Source: an uncultured Porphyromonas sp.
Lineage (GTDB): Bacteria; Bacteroidota; Bacteroidia; Bacteroidales; Porphyromonadaceae
DNA: 64,000 bases
NCBI RefSeq assembly: GCF_938023125.1
Contig: NZ_CALHDW010000007.1
Span: 70,729 to 134,728 of the forward strand
Direction of reading: 5' to 3'
A program made the position numbers and the translations under genes. Below, in pieces: positions 53,081 to 61,298 of the stretch (position 1 is its first letter; each line of letters starts with the position of its first letter). A model generated the notes under the pieces. That model saw only the letters and a program-made list of their open reading frames with translations. It was not told the DNA's origin and did not search any database.

Positions 53081-53743
53081 TTATTTATCGACCACGATAT
53101 GGTCAACAAAAATGCTGGGGGTATGTACAGCATGAGGCTCTATTGCACCCACTGGTACCAACTCTTCGATCTCCACTACAACGGTATCTGCAGCCATTGC
53201 CATGAGAGGTTGGAAGTTTTGTGAGGTTCCTTTATATACTAGGTTCCCCTTTTCGTCGCCAATAGATCCTTTGAGGAAAGCAAACTCTGCACGGATAGGC
53301 TTCTCAAGCAGATACTCTTTTCCATCAACCTTTACCAACTCCTTACCCTCAGCGATAACAGTACCCAAACCTGTGGCAGTAAGTGCGCCACCAAGCCCAG
53401 AGCCTCCGCAACGAATACGTTCGGCCAACGTGCCTTGAGGGCTAAACTCCACTTCTAGCGAGCCATCATTAAGTTGCTCTCCTGTGAGAGGATTCGTACC
53501 AATGTGTGATACAATAAGCTTCTTTACCTGATGATTGGCAATAAGACGTCCGCAGCCCTTCTCGGGATACGAGGTGTCGTTGGTAATGAGAGTGAGATCC
53601 TTAACGCCGCTCTCTACGAGGGCGTCTACAATTCGTTCCGGGGTTCCATTCCCCAAGAATCCGCCCATCATCACAGACATACCGTCGTGAAACTTGGCGG
53701 TGAGCTCGGCTAATGTAATAGCCTTCTTCATGGTTCCTGTCAT
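53081..53743 (-). CDS. atoD: Butyrate-acetoacetate CoA-transferase, alpha subunit
   Basis: Alpha half of the CoA-transferase completed by AtoA. The 220-residue protein has the family blocks MSVMMGGFLGNGTPERIVDAL, LIVSHIGTNPLTGEQ and the CoA-binding RIRCGGSGLGGALT. It is the first gene of the cluster, with a -7 element about 100 bp upstream. A Met four codons further in is an alternative start. Confidence 0.94.
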   Translation of the reverse strand: MTGTMKKAITLAELTAKFHDGMSVMMGGFLGNGTPERIVDALVESGVKDLTLITNDTSYPEKGCGRLIANHQVKKLIVSHIGTNPLTGEQLNDGSLEVEFSPQGTLAERIRCGGSGLGGALTATGLGTVIAEGKELVKVDGKEYLLEKPIRAEFAFLKGSIGDEKGNLVYKGTSQNFQPLMAMAADTVVVEIEELVPVGAIEPHAVHTPSIFVDHIVVDK

Positions 53744-53842
53744 TATATTAATATGTTATCTGTTGCCTAAATAACAAACTCTACCCACGACTCCCCAACC
53801 CTTGAGCAAAGGTTAAATGGTGAGCAGATTTCGTTTCCGCCC

Positions 53843-53850
53843 CAAAGTTA
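53843..53850 (-). promoter_or_regulatory. -7 promoter element of the lysine fermentation cluster
   Basis: TAACTTTG on the minus strand matches TAnnTTTG, 100 bp before the atoD ATG. A second weaker match (AACCTTTG) lies about 30 bp closer. No B12 or lysine riboswitch-like fold was recognised in the leader. Confidence 0.5.
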
Positions 53851-53913
53851 CCAACTTATAAGGGATTAGCACGAATAATTGGCGAAAAAGATTCTGGAGC
53901 TTTAGAGGAAGGG

Positions 53914-54155
53914 GGCATAAGAGGCTTTTTCGGGAGCCTAGCCCGATAGATTCGGATGCTCTCAGAAGAGATTTTGCTTCCTAGCTAGAGGATTAGTGCT
54001 CGGGAAAAACCCCAAGAAAATAGGGTGGTATCAAAAAATATTTAGCCCAATAATCCTCTCGGTTTCTGGCTGAGAAATTTCCTATTTCTACCCAAGAAAA
54101 ATATTGCTCCAGGCCTATATGTTTTTAAGTCTAGGGCAGCAGCATTTTCTCCGTT
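53914..54155. repeat. Degenerate 22-bp periodic array (array D)
   Basis: Between divergent atoD and the HU gene. G/C-rich anchors (GGC, GCC, GCT, CCT, CGG, GGG, GCC, GGC, ACC, GGC, GGG) begin at 53914, 53936, 53958, 53980, 54001, 54023, 54045, 54068, 54090, 54112 and 54134. Steps are 22, 22, 22, 21, 22, 22, 23, 22, 22 and 22 bp. A clear pair is TTTCTGGCTGAGAAA at 54063 and TTTCTACCCAAGAAA at 54085. Units follow GGCCnAGAAAnnTTT. No coding frame is seen. Confidence 0.75.
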
Positions 54156-54225
54156 TCTCGGTTGTGCTTCGTTTCTTAGTGAGATGAAAATACTGCAAGT
54201 CTGTATTTCAAAGCGAATTAATTGC

Positions 54226-54233
54226 TACCTTTG
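54226..54233 (+). promoter_or_regulatory. -7 promoter element of the HU gene
   Basis: TACCTTTG is an exact TAnnTTTG match, 49 bp before the HU start. The expected -33 TTTG is not obvious. Confidence 0.6.
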
Positions 54234-54281
54234 TACACCGAAACTGTATAGAGTATCAGATAATTATAAATAAAGATAGTA

Positions 54282-54572
54282 ATGACAAAGGCAGACCTTG
54301 TGGCTCAGATAGCTAAGAGAACAGGATTAGATCGTGACGAAGTATTGCGTACCGTAGAGACTTTTATGGATGTTGTCAAGGATGAGATGGCTCAGGGCAA
54401 CAATATCTATCTCAGAGGGTTTGGTAGTTTTGTTATTAGAGAGAGAGCTCAGAAGATAGCTCGCAACATCTCAAAGAAGGAGGCTATTATTATCCCGAAG
54501 CACAATGTTCCCAGCTTCAAGCCTTCTAAAGTATTCTCTGAGATGCTGGGGGGAACAGAGATCAAGAAGTAA
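54282..54572 (+). CDS. HU family DNA-binding protein
   Basis: Nucleoid protein that bends DNA as a dimer. The 96-residue protein has TKADLVAQIAKRTGLDRDEVLRTVETFM, the alpha-helical body, then the beta arm with LRGFGSFVIRERAQKIARNI. Residues ISKKEAIIIPKHNVPSFKPSK close the minor-groove arm. Array D lies directly upstream. Confidence 0.95.
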   Translation: MTKADLVAQIAKRTGLDRDEVLRTVETFMDVVKDEMAQGNNIYLRGFGSFVIRERAQKIARNISKKEAIIIPKHNVPSFKPSKVFSEMLGGTEIKK

Positions 54573-54659
54573 ACAAAAAAGTAGTTCTATTCTTTTATAG
54601 ATTAAGAGCTACAAAAAACAATAAACAAAGTAAGTTTCACCCTTTAATTTGGAGACAAT

Positions 54660-54749
54660 ATGCCAAGTGGTAAGAAGAGAAAAAGACACAAGATGGCAAC
54701 GCACAAGCGTAAAAAACGTTTGAAGAAGAATCGTCATAAGAAGAAGTAA
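54660..54749 (+). CDS. 29-residue COX24/AURKAIP1-domain ribosomal-type small protein
   Basis: The product MPSGKKRKRHKMATHKRKKR..., ending RHKKK, is a tiny, very basic protein of the AURKAIP1/COX24 domain type. Relatives are the mitochondrial small-subunit protein mS38 and short bacterial ribosomal proteins. A small-subunit ribosomal role is inferred from family and composition. It is short enough to be missed by ordinary gene finders. It stands 87 bp after the HU gene and is followed by a terminator-like hairpin. Confidence 0.85.
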   Translation: MPSGKKRKRHKMATHKRKKRLKKNRHKKK

Positions 54750-54753
54750 CCCT

Positions 54754-54795
54754 ACAGCCTTTGGGCTGTTTTAGGGTTCGGGCTTGTGCCGAACC
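54754..54795 (+). terminator. Tandem hairpins after the COX24-domain gene
   Basis: ACAGCC and GGCTGT form a 6-bp stem followed by TTTT. A second perfect stem, GGTTCGG/CCGAACC, follows at 54775-54795. The first has terminator form but is short; it may only attenuate read-through to rng. The space to the rng start (54796-55004) holds nothing else I can support. Confidence 0.55.
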
Positions 54796-55004
54796 ATTAC
54801 AAGCTCTTCGTAAGAGGGAACTCCTAAATGCGGGCAGTATCCCTCTTGCGTGGTTATATATAATGGGGAAGTGGCGTAAAGGTCCGATTTCGTATCCCGA
54901 AGAGATGAGATGAATCCTTTGTACCAAGGTACATGGGTTTTGCGTTTCTTCAGGATTGGTAGCAGACTACCAAAGATTATATCACAAGTAAACAAAAGAA
55001 ACAC

Positions 55005-56573
55005 GTGGATAGTCAATTAATCATTGATGTACGGCCCAAAGAGGTGGCTATGGCCCTTCTTGAGGATCGCAAACTCGTGGAATTTCAGCGAGAAAAGAGC
55101 AATTCTTCTTGCGCCGTCGGGGATATTTATCTCGGAAAGGTACGGAAGATTATGCCCGGGCTGAATGCAGCTTTTGTGGATATAGGGTCTGGGCAGGATG
55201 CTTTCTTACATTATTATGATTTGGGGATGGAGTTTGGAGCTACCGAAAATTATCTAAAGATGATAGCCCAAGGCCGTAACCTCCCTCCTCTCACCAAGGT
55301 AGCACCGGGTGTTGCCCTCCCTCGTGAGGGTAAGATAGAGAACGTCTTATCAGCCGGTCAAACCCTATTGGTACAAGTAACAAAAGAGCCTATCTCGACC
55401 AAAGGAGCTCGCCTATCGACTACGTTATCTCTTGCAGGACGTAGCATGGTGCTATTCCCCTTTGGCAACAAGGTTTCTGTATCGAAAAAAATCTCTTCAA
55501 AGGAAGAAAGTAAGCGGCTCAAAAGCCTCATACAGAGTATTAAGCCGGAGGGATTTACTGTGGTGATACGCACCTCAGCGATCGGAAAAAAGGCTCTAGA
55601 GCTACATGCGGAGCTCAATCGTTTGGTCAGTCGATGGAACGATAGCGTCAAGAAGCTCCCTCGAGCAAAAGCTCCCACGCTCATTTGTGCCGAACCCAAT
55701 AGAGCACTAAGTCTATTAAGGGATACCTTTAGTGCCGCTACCTATACGGAGATTGCTATAAACGACAAGGATATGTATGGGGCTATTAAGGACTATATTT
55801 CGACTATAGCTCCCGATAGCACAGACATAGTATCGTACTACGACAATAGCAAACCCATCTTTGATCACTACGACGTAACTAGGCAAGTAAAATCACTCTT
55901 TGGGCGCACTGTAACCTACAAGGGTGGGGCATACCTCATTATCGAAAAGACGGAGGCAATGCACGTAGTTGACGTAAATAGTGGCAATCGCTCTCGCAAA
56001 TCGAATGCGCAAGAAGATACAGCTCTGGATGTGAATCTCTCTGCCGCGGAAGAACTTGCACGTCAACTTCGATTACGAGACATGGGCGGAATCATTGTTG
56101 TAGACTTTATCGATATGAACGACCCTCAGCATTGTAAACAGTTGTACGATCACATGAGGGCTCTTATGAAGACAGACCGAGCTAAACACAATATTCTCCC
56201 GCTTAGTAAGTTCTGTGTCATGCAGATAACGCGCCAAAGAGTGCGCGAAGCAACTACCGAGCATACCGAAGAAACGTGCCCTACTTGTATGGGTACGGGC
56301 AAAATGCAAGCCTCAATACTCCTTGTTGAGCAGATAGAAAAAAAGGTGGCCGACCTTATGGTGGACCATAATGTAAGACAATGCAATTTGCATGTAAACC
56401 CCTATGTTGCTGCCTACCTACAGAGGCATGAGATCTTCTCTCCATCTGTTTTTTCTCGATGGCGTAAGAAGTACTCTCGTGGACTTAAGTTGGTAGAAGA
56501 CCAAAGTATTGCATTCTTAGACTATAAGTTTTACGACAAAGAGGGTAATGACTTAGATGTTTTCGACGATTAA
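55005..56573 (+). CDS. rng: Ribonuclease G
   Basis: RNase E/G-family endonuclease for 16S rRNA 5' maturation and mRNA decay. The 522-residue protein has an S1-like fold at residues about 38-130 (GDIYLGKVRKIMPGLNAAFVDIG). The DNase I-like catalytic sub-domain has GGIIVVDFIDM with the metal-binding aspartates. The zinc-link motif is CPTCMGTGKM. The start is GTG, since no ATG precedes the conserved LIIDVRPKEV segment. It ends exactly at the base before the recR start. Confidence 0.94.
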   Translation: MDSQLIIDVRPKEVAMALLEDRKLVEFQREKSNSSCAVGDIYLGKVRKIMPGLNAAFVDIGSGQDAFLHYYDLGMEFGATENYLKMIAQGRNLPPLTKVAPGVALPREGKIENVLSAGQTLLVQVTKEPISTKGARLSTTLSLAGRSMVLFPFGNKVSVSKKISSKEESKRLKSLIQSIKPEGFTVVIRTSAIGKKALELHAELNRLVSRWNDSVKKLPRAKAPTLICAEPNRALSLLRDTFSAATYTEIAINDKDMYGAIKDYISTIAPDSTDIVSYYDNSKPIFDHYDVTRQVKSLFGRTVTYKGGAYLIIEKTEAMHVVDVNSGNRSRKSNAQEDTALDVNLSAAEELARQLRLRDMGGIIVVDFIDMNDPQHCKQLYDHMRALMKTDRAKHNILPLSKFCVMQITRQRVREATTEHTEETCPTCMGTGKMQASILLVEQIEKKVADLMVDHNVRQCNLHVNPYVAAYLQRHEIFSPSVFSRWRKKYSRGLKLVEDQSIAFLDYKFYDKEGNDLDVFDD

Positions 56574-57194
56574 ATGACTTCGAAATATCCGTCTAAGTGG
56601 CTCGAAAAAGCCGTAGACCAACTATCTCTATTGCCCGGTGTCGGGCGGAAAACAGCTCTTCGGTTGGCTCTTTATATTTTGCGCCGACCGGAGAGCTTTG
56701 CCAATTTATTAGGTTCTTCCATCATAGAATTGAGGGAGAATATCATCTATTGCGAGAGGTGTCATAATATAAGCGACAGCCCTTGCTGTCCCATCTGTTC
56801 AGATCCCTCTCGCGATACACAAACCATCTGTGTAGTGGAGAATATCCGCGATGTTATGGCTGTCGAACGCACTGCGCAGTACAAAGGATTATACCATGTA
56901 TTAGGTGGGGTTATATCCCCCATCGATGGAATTGCCCCCCAAGACCTAGAGATAGAGTCTCTTGTGGAGCGTATCCCCAAAGAGCAAATAAAAGAGGTTA
57001 TCTTAGCCATTAGTCCCACCATGGAAGGGGAGACCACCAACTTTTATATCTACAAGCGTTTAGCCCCTCTAGGGGTGCATGTAAGTTTACTCTCAAGAGG
57101 GATTGCTATGGGGGATGAACTAGAATATACTGATGAAGTTACCCTTGCAAGAGCTTTGCGAGATAGGAGCGACTTCACTCTATCTTTCCGATAA
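56574..57194 (+). CDS. recR: Recombination mediator RecR
   Basis: DNA-clamp protein for RecFOR-type gap repair. The 206-residue protein has the helix-hairpin-helix LPGVGRKTALRLA (19-31), the zinc motif CERCHNISDSPCCPIC, and a Toprim domain starting at TICVVENIRDVMAVE. It begins directly after the rng stop, so the two are co-transcribed. Confidence 0.96.
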   Translation: MTSKYPSKWLEKAVDQLSLLPGVGRKTALRLALYILRRPESFANLLGSSIIELRENIIYCERCHNISDSPCCPICSDPSRDTQTICVVENIRDVMAVERTAQYKGLYHVLGGVISPIDGIAPQDLEIESLVERIPKEQIKEVILAISPTMEGETTNFYIYKRLAPLGVHVSLLSRGIAMGDELEYTDEVTLARALRDRSDFTLSFR

Positions 57195-57233
57195 AACGAA
57201 AAAAGAAGAGTATAACCCATTAAGGACGAACCC

Positions 57234-57776
57234 ATGAGATTGGACTGTTTGAGGGATAAAGAACTTGCTCTACGCCTTGTGGAGCCGGAGGATGCCCGGT
57301 TGCTTCACTCTTGGGAAAATGACCCTTCTCTTGCTGAAAGTAACACCCTATACGAGCCGTTGGCGAGGTTCCAGGCGCAGCAGTTTGCTCAGGTTGGTAA
57401 TTCGCATCTCCTAGAAAACGGCTCTCTCATGCTCATTGCAGAAGTAAAGTTCCCAGGAGAGGGAACTCCCACCCCCATAGGATACATAGAGCTTTACAAC
57501 TACGACCATTTCCATCGGCGAGCTGCCGTGGGGCTCGTTGTGCTACCCTCGTGGCAGCATAAGGGCTACGGAAGACGGATGTTATCGTGTATAGAGCATT
57601 ATACTTTTGACGTATTACGCCTGCATCAATTGTATGCAGAAGTGGTGGGAGACAATGCCAAGGCCGTGCTATTTTTTGATCAAAGCCACTATAAAAGGAT
57701 AGCTCAATTACCCCAATGGCAGTGGCAACATGGTGCCTATCAAGATCTAATTATATATCAATTATGCCCGGAGTAG
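57234..57776 (+). CDS. GNAT family N-acetyltransferase
   Basis: The 180-residue protein has the RimJ/RimL-like GNAT layout. LRLVEPEDARLLHSWEND opens it, and the acetyl-CoA-binding region VGLVVLPSWQHKGYGRRML lies near residues 101-119. A late LHQLYAEVVGDNAKAVLFF segment follows. The acceptor is unknown. Its 3' end overlaps the ligA start by 13 bp. Confidence 0.85.
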   Translation: MRLDCLRDKELALRLVEPEDARLLHSWENDPSLAESNTLYEPLARFQAQQFAQVGNSHLLENGSLMLIAEVKFPGEGTPTPIGYIELYNYDHFHRRAAVGLVVLPSWQHKGYGRRMLSCIEHYTFDVLRLHQLYAEVVGDNAKAVLFFDQSHYKRIAQLPQWQWQHGAYQDLIIYQLCPE

Positions 57777-59779
57777 AAGAGAGAATAGAGCAGCTAAGGA
57801 GCGAAATCGAACAGCATAATTATCGTTATTATGTGCTTGCTACGCCCGACATTTCCGACGTAGAATTCGACCGTTTGATGCAACAATTGATAGATCTGGA
57901 GGCGCAGCATCCCGAGCTTATTACCCCCACCTCTCCCACTCAACGAGTCGGGAGCGATCGGAATCCCAGCTTTGTCTCAGTGCGGCATTCCGCCCCTATG
58001 CTTTCCTTATCCAATACCTACAATTATGACGAGGTACGGGAGTTTTGGCACCGTTTGCACTCGGGGAATGGCTCTTTGACCCTAGATTGCGAACTCAAGT
58101 TCGATGGCCTTTCTATTGCCGTTGTCTATCTCAATGGAGAGCTTAGCCGAGCAATTACCAGAGGAGACGGAATTGAGGGCGACGATGTTACCAACAATAT
58201 TCGCACAATTCGCTCAATCCCCCTCCGACTATTAGGGGAGAATATCCCCCCCAGAGTAGAAGTGAGAGGGGAGATTTTGCTCCCATACGACGAATTTGAG
58301 CGGATAAATAGCCAACGATTGGCAGAGGGAAAAGACCCATTTGCCAATCCGAGAAATGCTGCATCAGGAACCTTGAAACAGCTAGATACCAGCGTAGTAT
58401 CAGAGCGCAGACTTGATGCCTTCTTCTACTATTTATTGGTGGATGGGTTAGCTATCGATAGCCATGCAGAACGTCTCCGCTTGGCAAAATCTTGGGGCGT
58501 AAAGGTCTCGGACTATAGCGCTCAATGCTCTACGCTGGAGGAGGTGTACGCCTTTATTGATCATTGGGATACAGCACGTCGCTCCCTGCCTTTTGCCACC
58601 GATGGGATTGTTCTCAAGGTGGATTCCCTTGCATTACAGCAAACAATCGGTTTTACGGCCAAAGGACCACGTTGGGCTATCGCCTATAAATACCAACCGG
58701 AGCGGGCTTCAACCCAGTTGATCGACGTCTCCTATCAAGTGGGAAGAACCGGGATTATTACCCCTGTTGCCAACCTTGCTCCCATCCTAATTTCGGGTAC
58801 GGTAGTGCGCCGAGCCACCCTGCATAATGCTGACTTTATCCTCTCATTGGATCTGCACCAAAAGGACTATGTATATGTGGAAAAAGGGGGTGAAATCATC
58901 CCTAAAATAGCAGGAGTTGACAAATCTCTTCGGCAGTCTGATGCCCTGCCAATCGTCTTTCCTTCTGCCTGTCCGGACTGTGGTACAACCCTTATAAAGG
59001 CTGAGGGTGAAGTCGGATATTTCTGTCCGAATAAACTAGGATGCCCTATGCAAATAAAGGGTTCCATAGAGCATTATGCACAACGAAAGGCTGCCGATAT
59101 TACCATTGGTCCCGAGACGATAGAGGCTCTTTATAGCCGTGGTTTTGTCAAATCTATCTGCGATTTGTATCGCCTTACAGCTGATGATATTCTCTCCCTT
59201 GATGGGTTTAAGGAATGCGCTACGGGGAATCTTCTCGGTAGTATAGAGCAATCCAAATCGCGTCCGTTCCCTGCCATTTTATTTGGATTGGGTATTCGCT
59301 ATGTAGGAGAAAACGTGGCAAAAATCCTAACCCGCACCTTCAATTCGATTGAAGCTCTGATGGAAGCCTCCCAAGAGGAGCTACAAACTCTAGATGGTAT
59401 TGGCGAACGCATTGCTGAGAGCATAGTCTCTTTCTTTGCCGATGAGCGTAATCAGAAGATTATTGCAGCCCTCAAAGAGTTTGGAGTGACCTTATCCAAC
59501 CCCTCGGAAGAAGGCTTTTCTGAAGCGATTTCGCGCCCTCTGGAGGGAAAATCTATCGTGATAAGTGGAACCTTTAGTCGGCATTCTCGAGACGAGTATA
59601 CGCAGATTATAGAGCAGTTCGGTGGGAAGAAAGTCTCTTCTATTTCCCAGAAAACATCCTTCATCTTGGCCGGAGAAGATATGGGCCCCAGCAAGCGAGA
59701 GAAAGCCCTTGCCCTAGGTATTCCTCTTCTATCTGAGGATGAATTTCTCGCGCTTATAGACCTCCCCAACTCGAAATAG
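57764..59779 (+). CDS. ligA: NAD-dependent DNA ligase LigA
   Basis: Seals nicks in replication and repair. From the ATG at MPGVEERIEQL the protein has 671 residues, the usual length. The adenylated lysine is in CELKFDG (Lys112). The OB fold, the zinc finger CPDCGTTL...CPNKLGCPM, helix-hairpin-helix repeats (YVGENVAKIL, LQTLDGIGERIAESI) and a C-terminal BRCT domain (KSIVISGTFSR) follow. A longer start 16 codons upstream would run inside the GNAT gene and is not used. Confidence 0.97.
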   Translation: MPGVEERIEQLRSEIEQHNYRYYVLATPDISDVEFDRLMQQLIDLEAQHPELITPTSPTQRVGSDRNPSFVSVRHSAPMLSLSNTYNYDEVREFWHRLHSGNGSLTLDCELKFDGLSIAVVYLNGELSRAITRGDGIEGDDVTNNIRTIRSIPLRLLGENIPPRVEVRGEILLPYDEFERINSQRLAEGKDPFANPRNAASGTLKQLDTSVVSERRLDAFFYYLLVDGLAIDSHAERLRLAKSWGVKVSDYSAQCSTLEEVYAFIDHWDTARRSLPFATDGIVLKVDSLALQQTIGFTAKGPRWAIAYKYQPERASTQLIDVSYQVGRTGIITPVANLAPILISGTVVRRATLHNADFILSLDLHQKDYVYVEKGGEIIPKIAGVDKSLRQSDALPIVFPSACPDCGTTLIKAEGEVGYFCPNKLGCPMQIKGSIEHYAQRKAADITIGPETIEALYSRGFVKSICDLYRLTADDILSLDGFKECATGNLLGSIEQSKSRPFPAILFGLGIRYVGENVAKILTRTFNSIEALMEASQEELQTLDGIGERIAESIVSFFADERNQKIIAALKEFGVTLSNPSEEGFSEAISRPLEGKSIVISGTFSRHSRDEYTQIIEQFGGKKVSSISQKTSFILAGEDMGPSKREKALALGIPLLSEDEFLALIDLPNSK

Positions 59780-59804
59780 AGGAGGGGAGATCATTTCCTT
59801 TTTT

Positions 59805-60137
59805 GTAGCAAAGTGCTCTTTGATATAGTCAAGGGGTACTTTTTTTTGCCTATTCCTCTGAATATTTCTTCGCTGGTTTTCTTTCCCTTTTAGCTCTGTT
59901 TTTTACAAGAAGTAGGGTAGAATAAATTTTAGTTCTACTCAGAATAATTTTATTTTCCGGCTACTATCTTCTCGGCTCTTCTGCTTCTAAATTTTTATGC
60001 GCATGGAGAGTGGTTAGGGGAGGATGCTGTTGGAGAAATTTTTTCCTCTTCTAGATCCTCGATTTTCGGATTTTGAATCGAACATAATGTAAGCCTTCAA
60101 TTTTTCAATATTCTAGCCTCACCACTCGTCAGGATAG
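59805..60137. repeat. Degenerate 22-bp periodic array (array E)
   Basis: Candidate unit starts lie at 59805, 59827, 59848, 59871, 59892, 59915, 59937, 59959, 59981, 60003, 60026, 60048, 60070, 60092 and 60115, with steps of 21-23 bp. The best-aligned stretch is GGGTAGAATAAATTTTAG at 59915 against ACTCAGAATAATTTTATT at 59937 and GGCTACTATCTTCTCGGC at 59959. This is the most decayed array, and the assignment of outer units is subjective. The remainder of the gap, 60138-60692, is AT-rich and carries no gene I can support. Confidence 0.5.
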
Positions 60138-60623
60138 AAATATTGAAAAAGCGAAATCCGGCACTTTTTTCACCCTTCGAAAGGGAGGAGAGGGTTTTCG
60201 ATCACTCCCTTTGAATTCTTCATTTTCATGTTTTAAATGAATGTTTTTACGCTGTTTTCATTTGCATTTACATAAACGTATTTTGCAAAACCATTTGAAT
60301 AGCTATGGGGAGTAGGTCATTACCATCATGGTTTGGATGTGTTTGATTTGCATTTTCCCTCCGATTCTTAATTGAGAACCCACCTGGTTTTTATAATATG
60401 ATAGGCTGAAAATTGTTAGTAAGTATCTGAAAATGAATTCAATATTGTTGCATACTGAGGTTTTGTATCCGACTTCTAGGGGAGTAGTTCTCTGTTGCTA
60501 TTCATTCTATCCTACAGACTGCATAAATGGTACTTATTGTGCTGATAAAGAGTGAAATGGGACTTTTACTGAGAAACAATATAGAGTGTAATTCGTATAT
60601 GCATATCCGAGGAATGAGAATTG

Positions 60624-60635
60624 CAAATGCATTTG
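60624..60635. promoter_or_regulatory. 12-bp palindrome upstream of the XRE regulator
   Basis: CAAATGCATTTG is a perfect palindrome about 60 bp upstream of the regulator's -7 element. Related ATTTGCATTT copies lie at 60260-60269 and 60346-60355. An operator for the HTH protein itself is possible but unproved. Confidence 0.35.
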
Positions 60636-60692
60636 ACTAGAAAAACCGCTTGTAAAAATAAAAGGCATAACCATGAAGTGGAAAATCATTTG

Positions 60693-60700
60693 TATATTTG
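60693..60700 (+). promoter_or_regulatory. -7 promoter element of the XRE regulator gene
   Basis: TATATTTG matches TAnnTTTG exactly, 37 bp before the chosen ATG. It overlaps an upstream in-frame TTG, which rules that TTG out as a likely start. Confidence 0.6.
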
Positions 60701-60736
60701 TGGTGTGGAAATGAGAATCTAGATTTACTGGAAATT

Positions 60737-61240
60737 ATGGACAATATCCCTGCCATTATAGATCAAATTACTCAGAGACTTCGCTACATGATGGAGTCTT
60801 TGGGCATGACAGCAAAAACTTTTGCCGAACAAGCAGGTATTCCTCCTGCTACATTTTCCCAAACGTTAGAGAATAGAAACAAACCTTCTCTCTCCACTCT
60901 CCTAAAAATCGCTAAAGGCTTCCCGGAATGGAATCCTACGTGGATTATTCTTGGGCAGGGGGAAGAGCGAATTGAAATATCGAAAAATAGAGAGGGTTTA
61001 TTCCTCGAAAATAGCTTTGGAGAAGGTCTTGATACTTCTGTATATCAGCAAAATACAAATCAAAAAGCCTGGGAAAACAGTGCAGAAAAACTAGCTCCAT
61101 CTAGAGAAATCCCGGAGGATTTGATTAGTAAAGTGGTCTCTGAGACCCTTTCACAGCAAAACTCCATAGAAAAAAGGAGTATTACCGAAATTCGCGTCTT
61201 TTATTCGGATGGGAGCTTTGAGACCTTTGTGCTCAAATAA
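60737..61240 (+). CDS. XRE-family helix-turn-helix regulator
   Basis: A 167-residue DNA-binding protein. Residues about 10-60 form a Cro/CI-type HTH (SLGMTAKTFAEQAGIPPATF, then LENRNKPSLSTLLKIAKGFP). The sequence WNPTWIILGQGEERI after it is typical of Bacteroidota XRE regulators. The C-terminal part is not a recognised domain and may mediate dimer or ligand contact. Targets are unknown; the pyrK-pyrD unit follows 58 bp downstream with its own promoter. Confidence 0.85.
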   Translation: MDNIPAIIDQITQRLRYMMESLGMTAKTFAEQAGIPPATFSQTLENRNKPSLSTLLKIAKGFPEWNPTWIILGQGEERIEISKNREGLFLENSFGEGLDTSVYQQNTNQKAWENSAEKLAPSREIPEDLISKVVSETLSQQNSIEKRSITEIRVFYSDGSFETFVLK

Positions 61241-61262
61241 GGTTCGTTTGACTTGTTGGCTG

Positions 61263-61270
61263 TATCTTTG
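61263..61270 (+). promoter_or_regulatory. -7 promoter element of pyrK-pyrD
   Basis: TATCTTTG matches TAnnTTTG exactly, 29 bp before the pyrK ATG. Confidence 0.6.
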
Positions 61271-61298
61271 CTGAGAGAAACGAATGACACCTTAGTGA

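Noticed and set aside
53744..53842. Cobalamin or lysine riboswitch ahead of the lysine cluster
   Set aside because: I looked for the conserved B12-box and multi-stem lysine riboswitch layout and did not find them in the short leader.
54910..55020. 36-codon reading frame overlapping the rng start
   Set aside because: It begins MNPLYQGTW but has no recognised family, and it overlaps rng in another frame. A chance frame in the leader is the simplest reading.
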